64,000 nucleotides of DNA from CAWARU01 sp963805795 (GCA_963805795.1 CAWDVG010000001.1:1612001-1676000); one strand, 5' to 3'. Shown: positions 45,479 to 54,713, numbered from the stretch's first letter. The notes: generated by a model not told the origin, from the sequence alone. Program-made: numbers and translations.

Positions 45479-46563
45479 ATTTTTTTCTTTAATCCTTTAG
45501 ATAAATTTCGATAGGATATAACCCGATTTCTGCCAGTCTCTTTCGCATGATATAAAGCTTCATCGGCCGCCTCTATCAATGTGTCTTCGTCTTTACCGTG
45601 ATTAGGGAATGTAGAATAGCCCATTGAAACAGTGATTGAAGGTATTTTCCCCATGGTTGTCATTATTTCCATCTTTTGAATATCTTCACGAATGCTTTCT
45701 AGTCTAGAAAATATCACATCATCATCTTGATCTACTAATACTAAAACGAATTCTTCTCCACCAAACCGACAAACAACGTCTTGGAGTCGCATATGTTGCT
45801 TCAAGTAGTCTGCTATCTTGCTCAAAGCTATGTCGCCAACGGAATGACCATACTGATCATTGATATTTTTGAAATGATCGATATCTAAGATAACAACAGC
45901 AAATTGTTTTTGTGTGCGCCCTTCTCGTGAAATTTCATGAATGAGTGTTTCATGTAAGTAGCGGCGGTTAAAAAGACCTGTCAGGGGATCATGGATAGAA
46001 TCTTCTTGAAACTTTTTATTTAAAATTTCTAGTTCACGAGTCCGTTCAGAGATTCTATTTTCAAGTTCAAATTTTAATTTTTCGAGATCTTGCACTTGTT
46101 TAAATAATTTTTTGTTAACCAAATCCAAATGTTGCTTTGAAATCTCATCGGCATTCATAATCGATTTTTTATGTTGTTCTTTTTTCGATAGCGCTTGTGC
46201 TACCATGGCCAGTAATTGTTTTTTTTCTGCAGGTTTATCTAAATAATGTGAAATTCCAAATAATTTTGCTAATTTGATTGCTTCTTGTTTTTGATATTGG
46301 GCCGTATATAATATTATTTTAATTTTATCGAGTTCCTTCTCCTTTTTAAGATGGGCAATCATTTCATAGCCATCCATACCAGGCATTAATATATCGGTAA
46401 TAATAAGGTCAGGTATTATGTGTTTTGCAATTTTAATAGCTTCTGAACCATCTTTTGCTTCAAATACTTGGTATTTCTCATGACTTAAAACATAGGTCAA
46501 GAACTGCCTATGGGTCTCACTATCATCTACCACTAATATCTTGATGTTTTCCTTCTTATGCAT
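45475..46563 (-). CDS. Receiver-GGDEF diguanylate cyclase (WspR-like output protein)
   Basis: A 362-residue response regulator with REC domain 7-125 (acceptor D57 in LIITDILMPGMDG), a coiled-coil linker (about 130-190) and a GGDEF domain with the metal/substrate site VVILDIDHFKNIN and an intact GGEEF at 268-272. R259-x-x-D262, nine residues before it, is a product-inhibition I-site. It should make cyclic-di-GMP when phosphorylated by the neighbouring CheA. It is the first gene of the operon and the only stand-alone response regulator apart from CheB, which points to cyclic-di-GMP as the system's output. Confidence 0.92.
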   Translation of the reverse strand: MHKKENIKILVVDDSETHRQFLTYVLSHEKYQVFEAKDGSEAIKIAKHIIPDLIITDILMPGMDGYEMIAHLKKEKELDKIKIILYTAQYQKQEAIKLAKLFGISHYLDKPAEKKQLLAMVAQALSKKEQHKKSIMNADEISKQHLDLVNKKLFKQVQDLEKLKFELENRISERTRELEILNKKFQEDSIHDPLTGLFNRRYLHETLIHEISREGRTQKQFAVVILDIDHFKNINDQYGHSVGDIALSKIADYLKQHMRLQDVVCRFGGEEFVLVLVDQDDDVIFSRLESIREDIQKMEIMTTMGKIPSITVSMGYSTFPNHGKDEDTLIEAADEALYHAKETGRNRVISYRNLSKGLKKKI

Positions 46564-46727
46564 ACTTCACCTCACAGTATTTACAGTGAAGTATAGTACT
46601 CATTAGGTTATTTTAAGACCATAACTTTATGGCAATCGTTCACGCCCTATTCTAGAACACCCATACTTTGTCAATTTGACTTGCGCCATCCTTGGCACTC
46701 GCCCTTCGGACATGCTTAGGCATGTCT

Positions 46728-46749
46728 AAAATTGCTTTCCTGCAATTTT
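46728..46749 (-). terminator. Putative terminator of the outer-membrane protein gene
   Basis: AAAATTGC (46728-46735) and GCAATTTT (46742-46749) form an 8-bp stem 15 nt past the stop codon at 46764, with A/T-rich arms that could serve as the T-tract. A second palindrome (46709-46715 with 46720-46726, GACATGC/GCATGTC) lies next to it, so the region could also be a small repeat element. Confidence 0.4.
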
Positions 46750-46763
46750 GTCTCATTAAAAAT

Positions 46764-47315
46764 TTAAAAATAATATCGGAATCCTAAAGAATATATGCTC
46801 ATAAATCCAATGAATACGTTCCGGTTTGTTTGGAATTTATACATCAGTTCGGCAGTTATTGCATCGTTTATCCAATATTGAACACCTAGACCTGCTCTAA
46901 AGCCCGCCGCTGTTTCGGAACTTTTATTGCGCCATATCGATTGCGAGAAGGAACTCTGACTACTGTTTTTTGTTTTAGTATTAAAAATACCCACCCCGAT
47001 AAGCCCTTTGACTTCAAAACAATCAGAAATAGGATAAAATCCTAAGAGATCTAAATAGGCATTTTGACTTTGGAGTACTACATTTTGTCCCCAGCACTCA
47101 TCACCGAGTTTAGAATATCCTAACTCTAAACCAAAGTTATTCCAGCGATATCCTCCCGCGATGGATGCTCCAGGGACACCATAAATGGTATACATATTAA
47201 ATAGACCGTCTACACCTAGGAAAAATTTATTTCTAAGTTCTTCAGCATGTAACTCTGAAGCATTATTGAGTAAAAGAAATAGACTAATAAGGCCAGTCAA
47301 AAATTTATTTTTCAT
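46764..47315 (-). CDS. Outer-membrane beta-barrel protein (about 183 aa)
   Basis: A clear signal peptide (KNKFLTGLISLFLLLNNASE then LHA, cleavage near residue 25) is followed by alternating amphipathic strands and Gly/aromatic turns, for example ASIAGGYRWNNFGLELGYSK and GFRAGLGVQYWINDAITAEL. It ends in SLGFRYYF, the C-terminal Phe and alternating pattern that BAM recognises. Length fits an eight-stranded OmpA-like or OmpW/Ail-type barrel. The second ATG (47315) has better spacing to AAGGAG than the first. Function (adhesion, resistance or structure) cannot be read from sequence. Confidence 0.8.
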   Translation of the reverse strand: MKNKFLTGLISLFLLLNNASELHAEELRNKFFLGVDGLFNMYTIYGVPGASIAGGYRWNNFGLELGYSKLGDECWGQNVVLQSQNAYLDLLGFYPISDCFEVKGLIGVGIFNTKTKNSSQSSFSQSIWRNKSSETAAGFRAGLGVQYWINDAITAELMYKFQTNRNVFIGFMSIYSLGFRYYF

Positions 47316-47475
47316 CATCTTCTCCTTGCATTTTTAAAACTTGTTTACTTTGTTTGAATCAGAATACATCCTATCATAAACAAATTATTTTATACAAAGA
47401 TTTTCTTACGATATAGTCAAACAGCTAAATTCAAGTATGTCAGCTTTGAAGTTTTGCGAGGTATAAATATATTCT

Positions 47476-48705
47476 TTAATTCGAATGCAACTGTGCGTTA
47501 AGTTCAATTGAGTTGGCTTTGGAAATGGCTTCAACTTGTCCTGTTTGGGAATTGCGCCTAAATAACATATCATTCCTTCCGGATAATTCTTTTGCCTTAA
47601 TCACCTTATCATCCAATAAGACTTTTGTCCCTGCAGTAATATAAAGTCCTGCCTCTATAGTGCAACAATCACCCAGTGGGATCCCAAGACCTGAATTCGC
47701 ACCTAACAAACAATTTTCACCGATAGAAATTACCACATTCCCGCCACCAGATAAGGTTCCCATGGTTGAGCAGCCACCGCCTAAATCACTGCCCTTTTTC
47801 ACAAATACACCGGAAGAAATCCGTCCTTCCACCATGTTGGGGCCTTCACAGCCGGCATTAAAATTAACAAAGCCTTCATGCATAATTGTAGAGCCTTCAC
47901 CCAGATAGGCACCAAGACGCACACGAGAGGCATCGGCTATACGAACGCCAGTGGGTACAACATAATCAACCATGCGTGGAAACTTATCGACTGAATTCAC
48001 GATTATCGTACGACCTTCACTAAGCGCATCCATTTTTCTAATCGTTAAATCATCCAATGCAATAGGCCCTTCTGAAGTCCATACTACATTGGGTAGTACT
48101 TTAAAAATATTCGTTAAATTAATGCCATGGGGTTTTACTAATCGATGACTGAGTAAATGCAGGCGTAAATAAGCATCTGGAACTTCTTTAGGGCCAGAAT
48201 CGTTTTCAATGGGCGCAATAAAAGATGCAATCACTTGCTTGCGATTCGACTCTAGCGTTTGTATTATTTTTTCTAAATGCTTCAAAACCGTTATATTTTG
48301 AGGAACTCCCGACTGATAGTCGGGAGATTCTTCTCGGTTGAGAAAGCTACTTATTTTATTGGCTTGCTCACCTCCCCTTGTTCGGTGCGGACTGCGCAAG
48401 CCTTCCCGTTCATGTTTCTTGCCATCATCTTCAAAGGGCTTAAAGTAACTTAGGATTTCAGACAGTTGCTCTTTATTTACCATGTAAGAATGTGTACCGC
48501 TTTTATAGCCCAGTACCTTGGCCAGTATTGCCGCTGTATCAAAATTTGTTTGAAAACTTGGTGTTGGAAAATAGCTATCTAATAAGGAGCCGTTGCTACT
48601 TATCGTTGCAATACCTATTCCAAATGCAAGAGGTTGTTGGTAGTTTTTATTTTGTTCAATTTCATCTACCACTTTTTTAAATTCAAGCATATTTTCAACA
48701 ATCAT
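47476..48705 (-). CDS. dapD: 2,3,4,5-tetrahydropyridine-2,6-dicarboxylate N-succinyltransferase with an in-frame insertion
   Basis: This is the long Pseudomonas-type DapD. The C-terminal left-handed beta-helix is excellent: LHLLSHRLVKPHGINL, SVDKFPRMVDYVVPTGVRIA, MHEGFVNFNAGCEGPNMVEG, GSDLGGGCSTMGTLSGGGN, ending in IELNAQLHSN. It transfers succinyl from succinyl-CoA in lysine/diaminopimelate synthesis. The ATG at 48705 follows AAGGAAGG; a longer frame to 48789 would run through a terminator hairpin. At 409 residues it is about 65 longer than the Pseudomonas protein. Residues about 98-133 (EREGLRSPHRTRGGEQANK onwards) have no counterpart there and coincide with a palindromic DNA element. Confidence 0.92.
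   Translation of the reverse strand: MIVENMLEFKKVVDEIEQNKNYQQPLAFGIGIATISSNGSLLDSYFPTPSFQTNFDTAAILAKVLGYKSGTHSYMVNKEQLSEILSYFKPFEDDGKKHEREGLRSPHRTRGGEQANKISSFLNREESPDYQSGVPQNITVLKHLEKIIQTLESNRKQVIASFIAPIENDSGPKEVPDAYLRLHLLSHRLVKPHGINLTNIFKVLPNVVWTSEGPIALDDLTIRKMDALSEGRTIIVNSVDKFPRMVDYVVPTGVRIADASRVRLGAYLGEGSTIMHEGFVNFNAGCEGPNMVEGRISSGVFVKKGSDLGGGCSTMGTLSGGGNVVISIGENCLLGANSGLGIPLGDCCTIEAGLYITAGTKVLLDDKVIKAKELSGRNDMLFRRNSQTGQVEAISKANSIELNAQLHSN
48306..48412. repeat. Palindromic element inserted in frame within dapD (RPE-like)
   Basis: This segment contains a perfect 9-bp hairpin (48306-48326, CTCCCGACT/AGTCGGGAG), a second stem TTCTC/GAGAA nearby, and GGCTTGC (48361-48367) paired with GCAAGCC (48396-48402). 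The right end, 48396-48412, recurs exactly at 13158-13174. The stretch is open in the dapD frame and adds about 36 residues rich in Arg, Glu, Ser and Gly where related DapD proteins have none. It lies in the variable N-terminal region, away from the catalytic beta-helix, so the enzyme could tolerate it. Confidence 0.7.
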
Positions 48706-48754
48706 TTCTGCCTTCCTTTGCTGCTGTTTCTTCCTTTGCTTTGTCGGTAATATA

Positions 48755-48778
48755 ATGCCCCCAACTGGGTGGGGGCAT
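48755..48778 (-). terminator. Hairpin terminator after the 605-aa gene
   Basis: ATGCCCCCA (48755-48763) and TGGGGGCAT (48770-48778) form a strong 9-bp stem with a 6-nt loop, followed on the minus strand by TATATT. It lies 40 bp past the stop at 48818 and just upstream of the dapD ribosome site. Confidence 0.6.
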
Positions 48779-48817
48779 AAGAACGACAAAAGTAAGCCCC
48801 TTTTAAATGTTAGTCGT

Positions 48818-50635
48818 TTAGTCGTTTTTTGACCAAGTTACAGTAAAGATATCTGGAGCAGCCGCAGAGTCTGACATGGCAACGGAACTTGCTCCTGCTA
48901 CAGGTGCTACTACCACCGCTGTCGCTGTTGCGGCTGCTGTTGCAGCTGGAGTATAAGCAGGTGGTACGTCTTCAGCATCCGTACTTAAAGAGTCAACGTA
49001 GGGGGGCGGATTGCCCATTTTCTTTGCAAGTTGCTCTTCTAGCATTTTCAATTTTCTCTCCATCACTGCCATTTGACTGGTTGCAGTCGCTGCTTGCTTA
49101 CTTGAGTACATCGCATTAGCCTGATTCAACAGGCGTTGAATTTCATGTGTAGCATCTTTTTTCAAACGTTCACAATCGAAACCAAAGGTTCTTGCAAGAG
49201 CTTCATTAATTTTGGGAAGAGGTCTTGAATCTAAAGAATCGATAATCCCAGCATAGAGACCTAAATTATAAAGCCCCAAATCTTGTCCTATTCTCGTTGA
49301 ACGCAAATAGCATTGAATGGCTTCTGCCTCTATCTTACGGCCCTCGTCAACAGTTTTAGCCAATTTAACTTGTTGAGACAATATTATGCCACAATTTTTT
49401 AAAGCTTTTTTATAATAAATACTATCTCCCTGAATATCTTTGAAAGCTCTGAGAGCATAATTTAGGAGACCTAGTTTTTGACAATGTTGAGCCAAAGTAA
49501 ATAACAGGTCATTATATTGATGTAGATCTCTCTGTCTGATTTGTCGATTAAGGGATTCAGGTTCTGCATTTAGTATTTGCTGTTCAATTGCTTTCGCTTG
49601 ATTCAATAAGGACAAAAACGCATTTTCTGTCATGGTTTTTGCAGTGCTATTATTCACTGCTTCGTAAAAGGTCTTTTCCTCGGTGCTTACAGTTCTAAAT
49701 TCAAGTTGTTTGTAGATTTTTTCTAAAATTTCTTGAGGTAAGCCATATTCAGTTTCATTTTTCAAACGCTCAAGCAGGGGTTTACATCGTTCCAAGCGTT
49801 GTGCATAAGGGTGGTTAATTGTTAAAAAGGGACATTGAAAGGCAGAGTGCCCATAGCAACCTTGATACCAAGTGATAATCAAGTTACCCCCATCATCCAT
49901 TTCACATAATGCATCCAATTGTGCAATGAGTGCTGCATAGGCATTGCCATTGATTCTTTGAGAAGGTTCAATACCGCGAGTACCTTTAAAATAGATCTCA
50001 AGACGTTCAGAAGAGCAGACGATTTCGTCAATTGCACATGCTTTTCCCTTTAATGAAATTGCTTCGCCATTGAATTCTAGAATTTTGCCCGCATCTCGTG
50101 CAGCTCTTATATCCAGCAGCTTTTGTTGCGCTGCTGCTGCTTCGGCTTTTGCCTGAGCTGCTTGCTGTTCCCATAACTTGGTTTGTATAAAATTCTCGTG
50201 TATTCCAATCAAACGTTTGAGTTCGTCATTCAGTCCTCTTAACATATAGAAAGGATTTCCCGCTTTTACACTTTGTTCTATCACCTGAATGAACCATTTA
50301 GCGCCACCATATTCACCATTAGTAAATTTATCAAGATTTTTTTGCGTTTCGGGTTCAGAAGCAGCCAAAACTTTTAATTGGTTTAAGCTATTAATGATGG
50401 ATTGTCTTAGTGATTCTTTTTCAGGGATAACCTCTAGCATTTTATCCAGGTTATTTTTATCTTGCTTAGGGACAGGTGCAACAGCCTTTGGAGCTTGGGC
50501 CGAAACTGCAGTTGCCACTGCTGCTGTGGCAGTTAGGACTGGCGCGGGATTGGTCGCAGTTAAACTAGTATTTTTACCAGCACTCGCTGCAGCAGTATCG
50601 GAAATAAACTTAATATCGGTTAAGATGCTAGACAT
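48818..50635 (-). CDS. TPR-like protein (605 aa) with Ala/Thr-rich ends, function unknown
   Basis: ATG follows ATAGGAGAAAAAAC. Residues 10-60 and 555-600 are Ala/Thr/Val/Pro-rich low-complexity tracts (such as PAATAAATATAVVVAPVAGA). Between them is a helical region with an Ala/Gln/Glu coiled coil near 155-180 and, around 365-460, helices resembling TPR or Sel1 repeats (LAQHCQKLGLLNYALRAFKD, CYLRSTRIGQDLGLYNLGLY). A PPYV motif near 545 is seen. No signal peptide and no known catalytic motif. The same type of low-complexity tail is present in other putative effectors of this window, which is the main reason to suspect a secreted role. Confidence 0.7.
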   Translation of the reverse strand: MSSILTDIKFISDTAAASAGKNTSLTATNPAPVLTATAAVATAVSAQAPKAVAPVPKQDKNNLDKMLEVIPEKESLRQSIINSLNQLKVLAASEPETQKNLDKFTNGEYGGAKWFIQVIEQSVKAGNPFYMLRGLNDELKRLIGIHENFIQTKLWEQQAAQAKAEAAAAQQKLLDIRAARDAGKILEFNGEAISLKGKACAIDEIVCSSERLEIYFKGTRGIEPSQRINGNAYAALIAQLDALCEMDDGGNLIITWYQGCYGHSAFQCPFLTINHPYAQRLERCKPLLERLKNETEYGLPQEILEKIYKQLEFRTVSTEEKTFYEAVNNSTAKTMTENAFLSLLNQAKAIEQQILNAEPESLNRQIRQRDLHQYNDLLFTLAQHCQKLGLLNYALRAFKDIQGDSIYYKKALKNCGIILSQQVKLAKTVDEGRKIEAEAIQCYLRSTRIGQDLGLYNLGLYAGIIDSLDSRPLPKINEALARTFGFDCERLKKDATHEIQRLLNQANAMYSSKQAATATSQMAVMERKLKMLEEQLAKKMGNPPPYVDSLSTDAEDVPPAYTPAATAAATATAVVVAPVAGASSVAMSDSAAAPDIFTVTWSKND

Positions 50636-50904
50636 GTTTTTTCTCCTATTAACTTTTTAATTGCAAAATATTTAAACTGTATATAAAAACAAGGTTTTTC
50701 GTTCGAGCTTCTCTCTATAACTCTATTTATTGAATTTATTTTGTAATAGCTACTAACTGACAATAGATTGAAAATAGATTACCACAATATAGGACTAGAA
50801 TGCAAGAAGCGTAAGTTGCCTTTGTAACACCTATTTTGTTAAAAACTTCTTAGAAAGGACCCCTGTTTGTATTACCAGTTACTCTGTTTAACTAGCAAAA
50901 CACA

Positions 50905-53136
50905 CTATGTGAATGCAATCATTGTTCTAAGGGAATTGCTTTGCTGGGATATCAATTGATTAATAATAAATCGATGTATAACATTTGCCAGTGAAGGATA
51001 TTTAGTTTCAAAGTCAATTAGCTTCTCGAATGATAAACGATATAAAATACAATCGGATTCTGCTTTGCAACTAAAGGGTTGAGAAAAATTTAGATATAGA
51101 CTTTCTGCACCTACAAAAATGCCAGAACAAACACGTTTCGCTCTTCTTATATTCTTATTTTGATCGGTATACATTAATTCTAAAGTACCGTATTCTAGAA
51201 AATAGCAGTCTGTCAAAACATCGGTTTCAGAAAAAATAATTTGCCCTTTCGTTACCTCTATCATTTCAAGGAAGCTAAGAAAAATCTTTAATTGTTCTTC
51301 AAGGGGAAAAATAGTCATTATTTGTCCCGTGAAACGTCTTTTCCAGTTCAAACTTGTTGATTGTAACAATTGGTCTTCACACCATTCTAATCCATAATCG
51401 AGATTTTCAAAAGCGATACAGAAATCGTTTTCAACCGGAAATTTAAGTGCTAATAAAATGCCCTCATATAACTTATTAGGAAGGTGAGTGAAAACTACCC
51501 GGATGTTTTTTTGTTTTGCATGATGATAGAGTCTGTAAAAACTTTCAATGGAGGAAGTATCCATGCCTTGCATATTACGAAAATCAAGCAAGATATAATT
51601 GGGTTTCAGAGCATCAATGACTTTGATTCTTTTTATAAGTCTTTCTATAAGGGTATTTATGTTTCCAAAAAATAGATAGCCCTGTAATAATACAATCTCT
51701 ATATTTTTTCTTAAGGGTCTTAAGATAGCCTCTTCTGCTAAACCCCGTTCGATATTGCTATGAAGATCAGATCCATTCAAAACTGCCCGTACAACATTAA
51801 TTTTACTGTATCGGTAATCAAAAAATATAAGAGAGGCAACAAACCCCAGTGTGATGCCAACTAAAAAACCTTTAACAGTTATGAGTAAAAAAATAAGCCA
51901 AAGCAATAGAACATCCAATATTGGCAAAGTTTTAATCGGTTGGATTAACCAGTTCTTCATTAAATCAAACCCCATGGATATGGGTATGCTTAAAATAATA
52001 AAAAGGGGAATTTTATTAAAAAGAGCTGTTCCAAACCATAATGAAGTTGCACAAAAACAGGCTGAAAAAATACCCACCAGCCGTGTTTTAGCACCTATAT
52101 GATAGGTTTGAATGGTGTCTCCCGAGTACATTGAAACGAGAGCAGATCCTCCAAAGATGGGAAGAATAACATTGGCAATACCGGAGTATTTTAACTCGCG
52201 ATTAAAATCAAATTCATGCTTAGTTTCAACTTCGATAGAACCTGCTTCAAATAGGAGTGCCAAGGGGGCAATCAAAAGAATCGCCAGTACATTGCCCAGA
52301 ATATCCCAGTCTAATAGTGAATTCCACTGAATTTTGTCTAAGGAAAATAATTGAAATGTGTTTGAAGATGCATTACCTTTTGCAGTTTGAATAAACCATC
52401 CTGCTTCCTCAAATTGATTCAGGGGCAAATCAAAAAACCAAATGGATAAATAAAACACAATCAACGTTAATAGTAGTGAAGTAGCGTATAATATGGAACT
52501 ATTCACTCTTTCAAGCATTAAGAATATAATAAAGGCAATGGAACAGCTAAGAATAAGGGGTAAACTCTCTTTTAAATTGAGCGAAGAAACTTGACTAAAA
52601 CTAAAATCCTCCCCGATAAGCAATTTACCCGATAAAAAAACCAAAAGAAATCCCGTAGCAGCCAGAAAAGCAGCGATAACCGGAAATGGAATAAATCGAA
52701 TAATGTTACCCCATTTTAGCTTTCCGAAAATCCACATTAAAAAACCTGTAGCAATGGTTATGATGACCATAGTCGCATAAATTGTATAGGCTGGATCTAT
52801 GGCATTCGGCATTAATTTAATTTTTGAGGCAATAATCAATGAAATTAATGCATAGAGTGCTAATGCAGCTTCCTCTAATGTAGCTGTGGCAATGGAAAAG
52901 CTACTAAAACAGGCTAGCACCACACAACCCACAATACTGCTAATGATCATTAGATTGAAGCCCTGCATCACATGTATGGATAAAGGACCAGCAAAAATAA
53001 TTGCGGCATAGGCATAGCACACTATAACTTCCGTAATGCTCATATTGAATGCAGCCATCGTAGAAGCCATTATTTCTTTAAACGAAAAATATTGATTAAA
53101 TCGCACTCTTGTCCTTTTCCCAAAAAATGAATTCAC
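50905..53136 (-). CDS. SulP-family anion transporter with STAS and cyclic-nucleotide-binding domains
   Basis: A 743-residue inner-membrane protein. About 10-12 hydrophobic helices span residues 25-440, followed by a STAS domain (about 455-560; PNYILLDFRNMQGMDTSSIE) and a CRP-like cNMP-binding domain (about 600-720; IFSETDVLTDCYFLEYGTLE then IFVGAESLYL). SulP proteins carry sulfate, bicarbonate or dicarboxylates. The SulP-STAS-cNMP fusion is known in several bacteria, with the sensor domain thought to gate transport. The substrate is not evident. It lies 2 bp from the homospermidine synthase gene, so the two are probably cotranscribed. Confidence 0.88.
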   Translation of the reverse strand: MNSFFGKRTRVRFNQYFSFKEIMASTMAAFNMSITEVIVCYAYAAIIFAGPLSIHVMQGFNLMIISSIVGCVVLACFSSFSIATATLEEAALALYALISLIIASKIKLMPNAIDPAYTIYATMVIITIATGFLMWIFGKLKWGNIIRFIPFPVIAAFLAATGFLLVFLSGKLLIGEDFSFSQVSSLNLKESLPLILSCSIAFIIFLMLERVNSSILYATSLLLTLIVFYLSIWFFDLPLNQFEEAGWFIQTAKGNASSNTFQLFSLDKIQWNSLLDWDILGNVLAILLIAPLALLFEAGSIEVETKHEFDFNRELKYSGIANVILPIFGGSALVSMYSGDTIQTYHIGAKTRLVGIFSACFCATSLWFGTALFNKIPLFIILSIPISMGFDLMKNWLIQPIKTLPILDVLLLWLIFLLITVKGFLVGITLGFVASLIFFDYRYSKINVVRAVLNGSDLHSNIERGLAEEAILRPLRKNIEIVLLQGYLFFGNINTLIERLIKRIKVIDALKPNYILLDFRNMQGMDTSSIESFYRLYHHAKQKNIRVVFTHLPNKLYEGILLALKFPVENDFCIAFENLDYGLEWCEDQLLQSTSLNWKRRFTGQIMTIFPLEEQLKIFLSFLEMIEVTKGQIIFSETDVLTDCYFLEYGTLELMYTDQNKNIRRAKRVCSGIFVGAESLYLNFSQPFSCKAESDCILYRLSFEKLIDFETKYPSLANVIHRFIINQLISQQSNSLRTMIAFT

Positions 53137-53138
53137 AT

Positions 53139-54515
53139 TTAATAATTAAATTGCTGTCTTAGTATTTCCCCAATTGTTTTTGGATAATGATTTTCTGACC
53201 ATTTAGCCCAATGCCCCTCTAGCTTTCCAAGATAGGGTGCCGCTATTTTGAGAGTTTGTTCAAAATCAATTTCCTCTGGTTCTACTAATCCACGGCGTGG
53301 ATTATTGATGACCCAAATAAGACCCGAAATAATTCCTGCTGCCACTTGTAAAGAGGTTGCATTGATATCGGGTAGTATTTGTCGCACATCATGAATGTCG
53401 AGTTGGGATCCAAACCAGTACATTTCAGATGTGCTACGTCGAATAACCAAAATACCTAATTCATCCATCCCTTCAAAAATTTCATTGATCAATAGACGTT
53501 TGTTTTTAATATTAACTTGCCCTCGTATAATAGCCTCATGCATTGAACTTAAGGCATCCTGACAAGGTTGATAAACAAAATGCACGGTTGGATGATAAGT
53601 AAAATCGGCATGTTCCCGTCTAAATAATTCTGCAATTGAATAGGCCTCAGGATGAGGAATTAAAAAACCCTCGAATGTCCCTGCATTAGGAGCCCAACTT
53701 TTTATTTGCGTTTCTGCACCCATTTTTTTCAATTCAATAACACGACATTTGTGCGTATTTAGCGAGGTTTTAATTAAGCCTTGATCTTCTGGAGGATCCA
53801 TTTCATGTGAGCCCCAAGCAAATCCAACATTTTCTGTTGCTTCTTCCAAAAATCCATCAATTGACCAGGTGTTAACATATTCATTTTCTAAATGCTTTTT
53901 TGCACTTCTCTGAGTATCTTGTTCGGCAATATGCAATGCAATAACATTATTCTCTTCAGCCAATTTTCCCCATTCATCTTGTTGGCAGGGAACAGTGATT
54001 TCTCCCTGCATACTCCTTGCTACTTCTAATATTGCTTTCTTTGCAAAATGTGTAACCAACCCAGGATTAGCACCATGACATATCAATGCTGTTGGGCCTT
54101 GTTTATAAAAATATTTGGCTTTTAAAAATTTTTCCCGCCGCTCATAGGTATTTAACATTTGTGACATCCAAATTTCATTGCTAGTATCCAAATACAAGGC
54201 TTCTTGTCTCTGGCACAGTGCAATAAGATCTAACGAACAAACCCCCATAGCGAGATTCAATAAAATATCATTTTTCCTTAAGCATTTAGATAGAATATTA
54301 TTGTAGTTTTCAGGTGTTAACTTAAAATGTGTAAATCTTATCCCTTGATTTTCGGCAACTAACCTATTGATATCATTATCTGATATAATCTCAATTTGTT
54401 CTGGTCTTATATCTATATGTTTAAAAATGAGATATAAAGCAGGTGGGCCTATTGATCCAAAACCAACTATGACAATATTTCTATCTTGTAATAAAGCATA
54501 TTTCATTAAACGCAT
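53139..54515 (-). CDS. hss: Homospermidine synthase
   Basis: A 458-residue protein of the saccharopine-dehydrogenase-like homospermidine synthase family. It has an N-terminal Rossmann motif (IVIVGFGSIGPPAL), the NLAMGVCSLDLIALCQ and YLDTSNEIW blocks, ICHGANPGLVTHFAKKA and a C-terminal GIISGLIWVINNPRRGLVEPE. It makes sym-homospermidine from putrescine with NAD+. It is common in Legionella and other host-associated gammaproteobacteria and may supply an alternative polyamine. The start is ATG at 54515 or at 54506; both are plausible. It is followed closely by the SulP gene. Confidence 0.9.
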   Translation of the reverse strand: MRLMKYALLQDRNIVIVGFGSIGPPALYLIFKHIDIRPEQIEIISDNDINRLVAENQGIRFTHFKLTPENYNNILSKCLRKNDILLNLAMGVCSLDLIALCQRQEALYLDTSNEIWMSQMLNTYERREKFLKAKYFYKQGPTALICHGANPGLVTHFAKKAILEVARSMQGEITVPCQQDEWGKLAEENNVIALHIAEQDTQRSAKKHLENEYVNTWSIDGFLEEATENVGFAWGSHEMDPPEDQGLIKTSLNTHKCRVIELKKMGAETQIKSWAPNAGTFEGFLIPHPEAYSIAELFRREHADFTYHPTVHFVYQPCQDALSSMHEAIIRGQVNIKNKRLLINEIFEGMDELGILVIRRSTSEMYWFGSQLDIHDVRQILPDINATSLQVAAGIISGLIWVINNPRRGLVEPEEIDFEQTLKIAAPYLGKLEGHWAKWSENHYPKTIGEILRQQFNY

Positions 54516-54658
54516 CCCATCTTGAAGCCTTTAAAAATCAAATAATCTTTATTGACTTCTCATTATTATAGGAATTTATAGAAAGTGGTCCAATTTTTTG
54601 CAAAATTTTCTGCAATAAAATACTAAAAACTCATTTTAATACCTGCTCAACATAGGTC

Positions 54659-54713
54659 ATTCTTTAATTTGCATGCAATGCAACATGGAGCTAAGTTCAG
54701 TTGAGTTGGCTTT
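54659..54713 (-). repeat. Duplicated dapD 3'-end fragment at the end of phhB
   Basis: Compared with 47473-47520, this stretch shares ATTCTTTAATT and, at similar distance, TAAGTTCA-TTGAGTTGGCTTT with one mismatch. Read in the dapD frame it gives KANSTELSSMLH where dapD ends KANSIELNAQLHSN. It is most simply a copied or recombined fragment of dapD joined to phhB. The match is short but ordered. Confidence 0.5.

Noticed and set aside
48703..48789. Longer dapD start at 48789
   Set aside because: The added codons run through a terminator hairpin, have no family similarity, and a strong ribosome site precedes the ATG at 48705.
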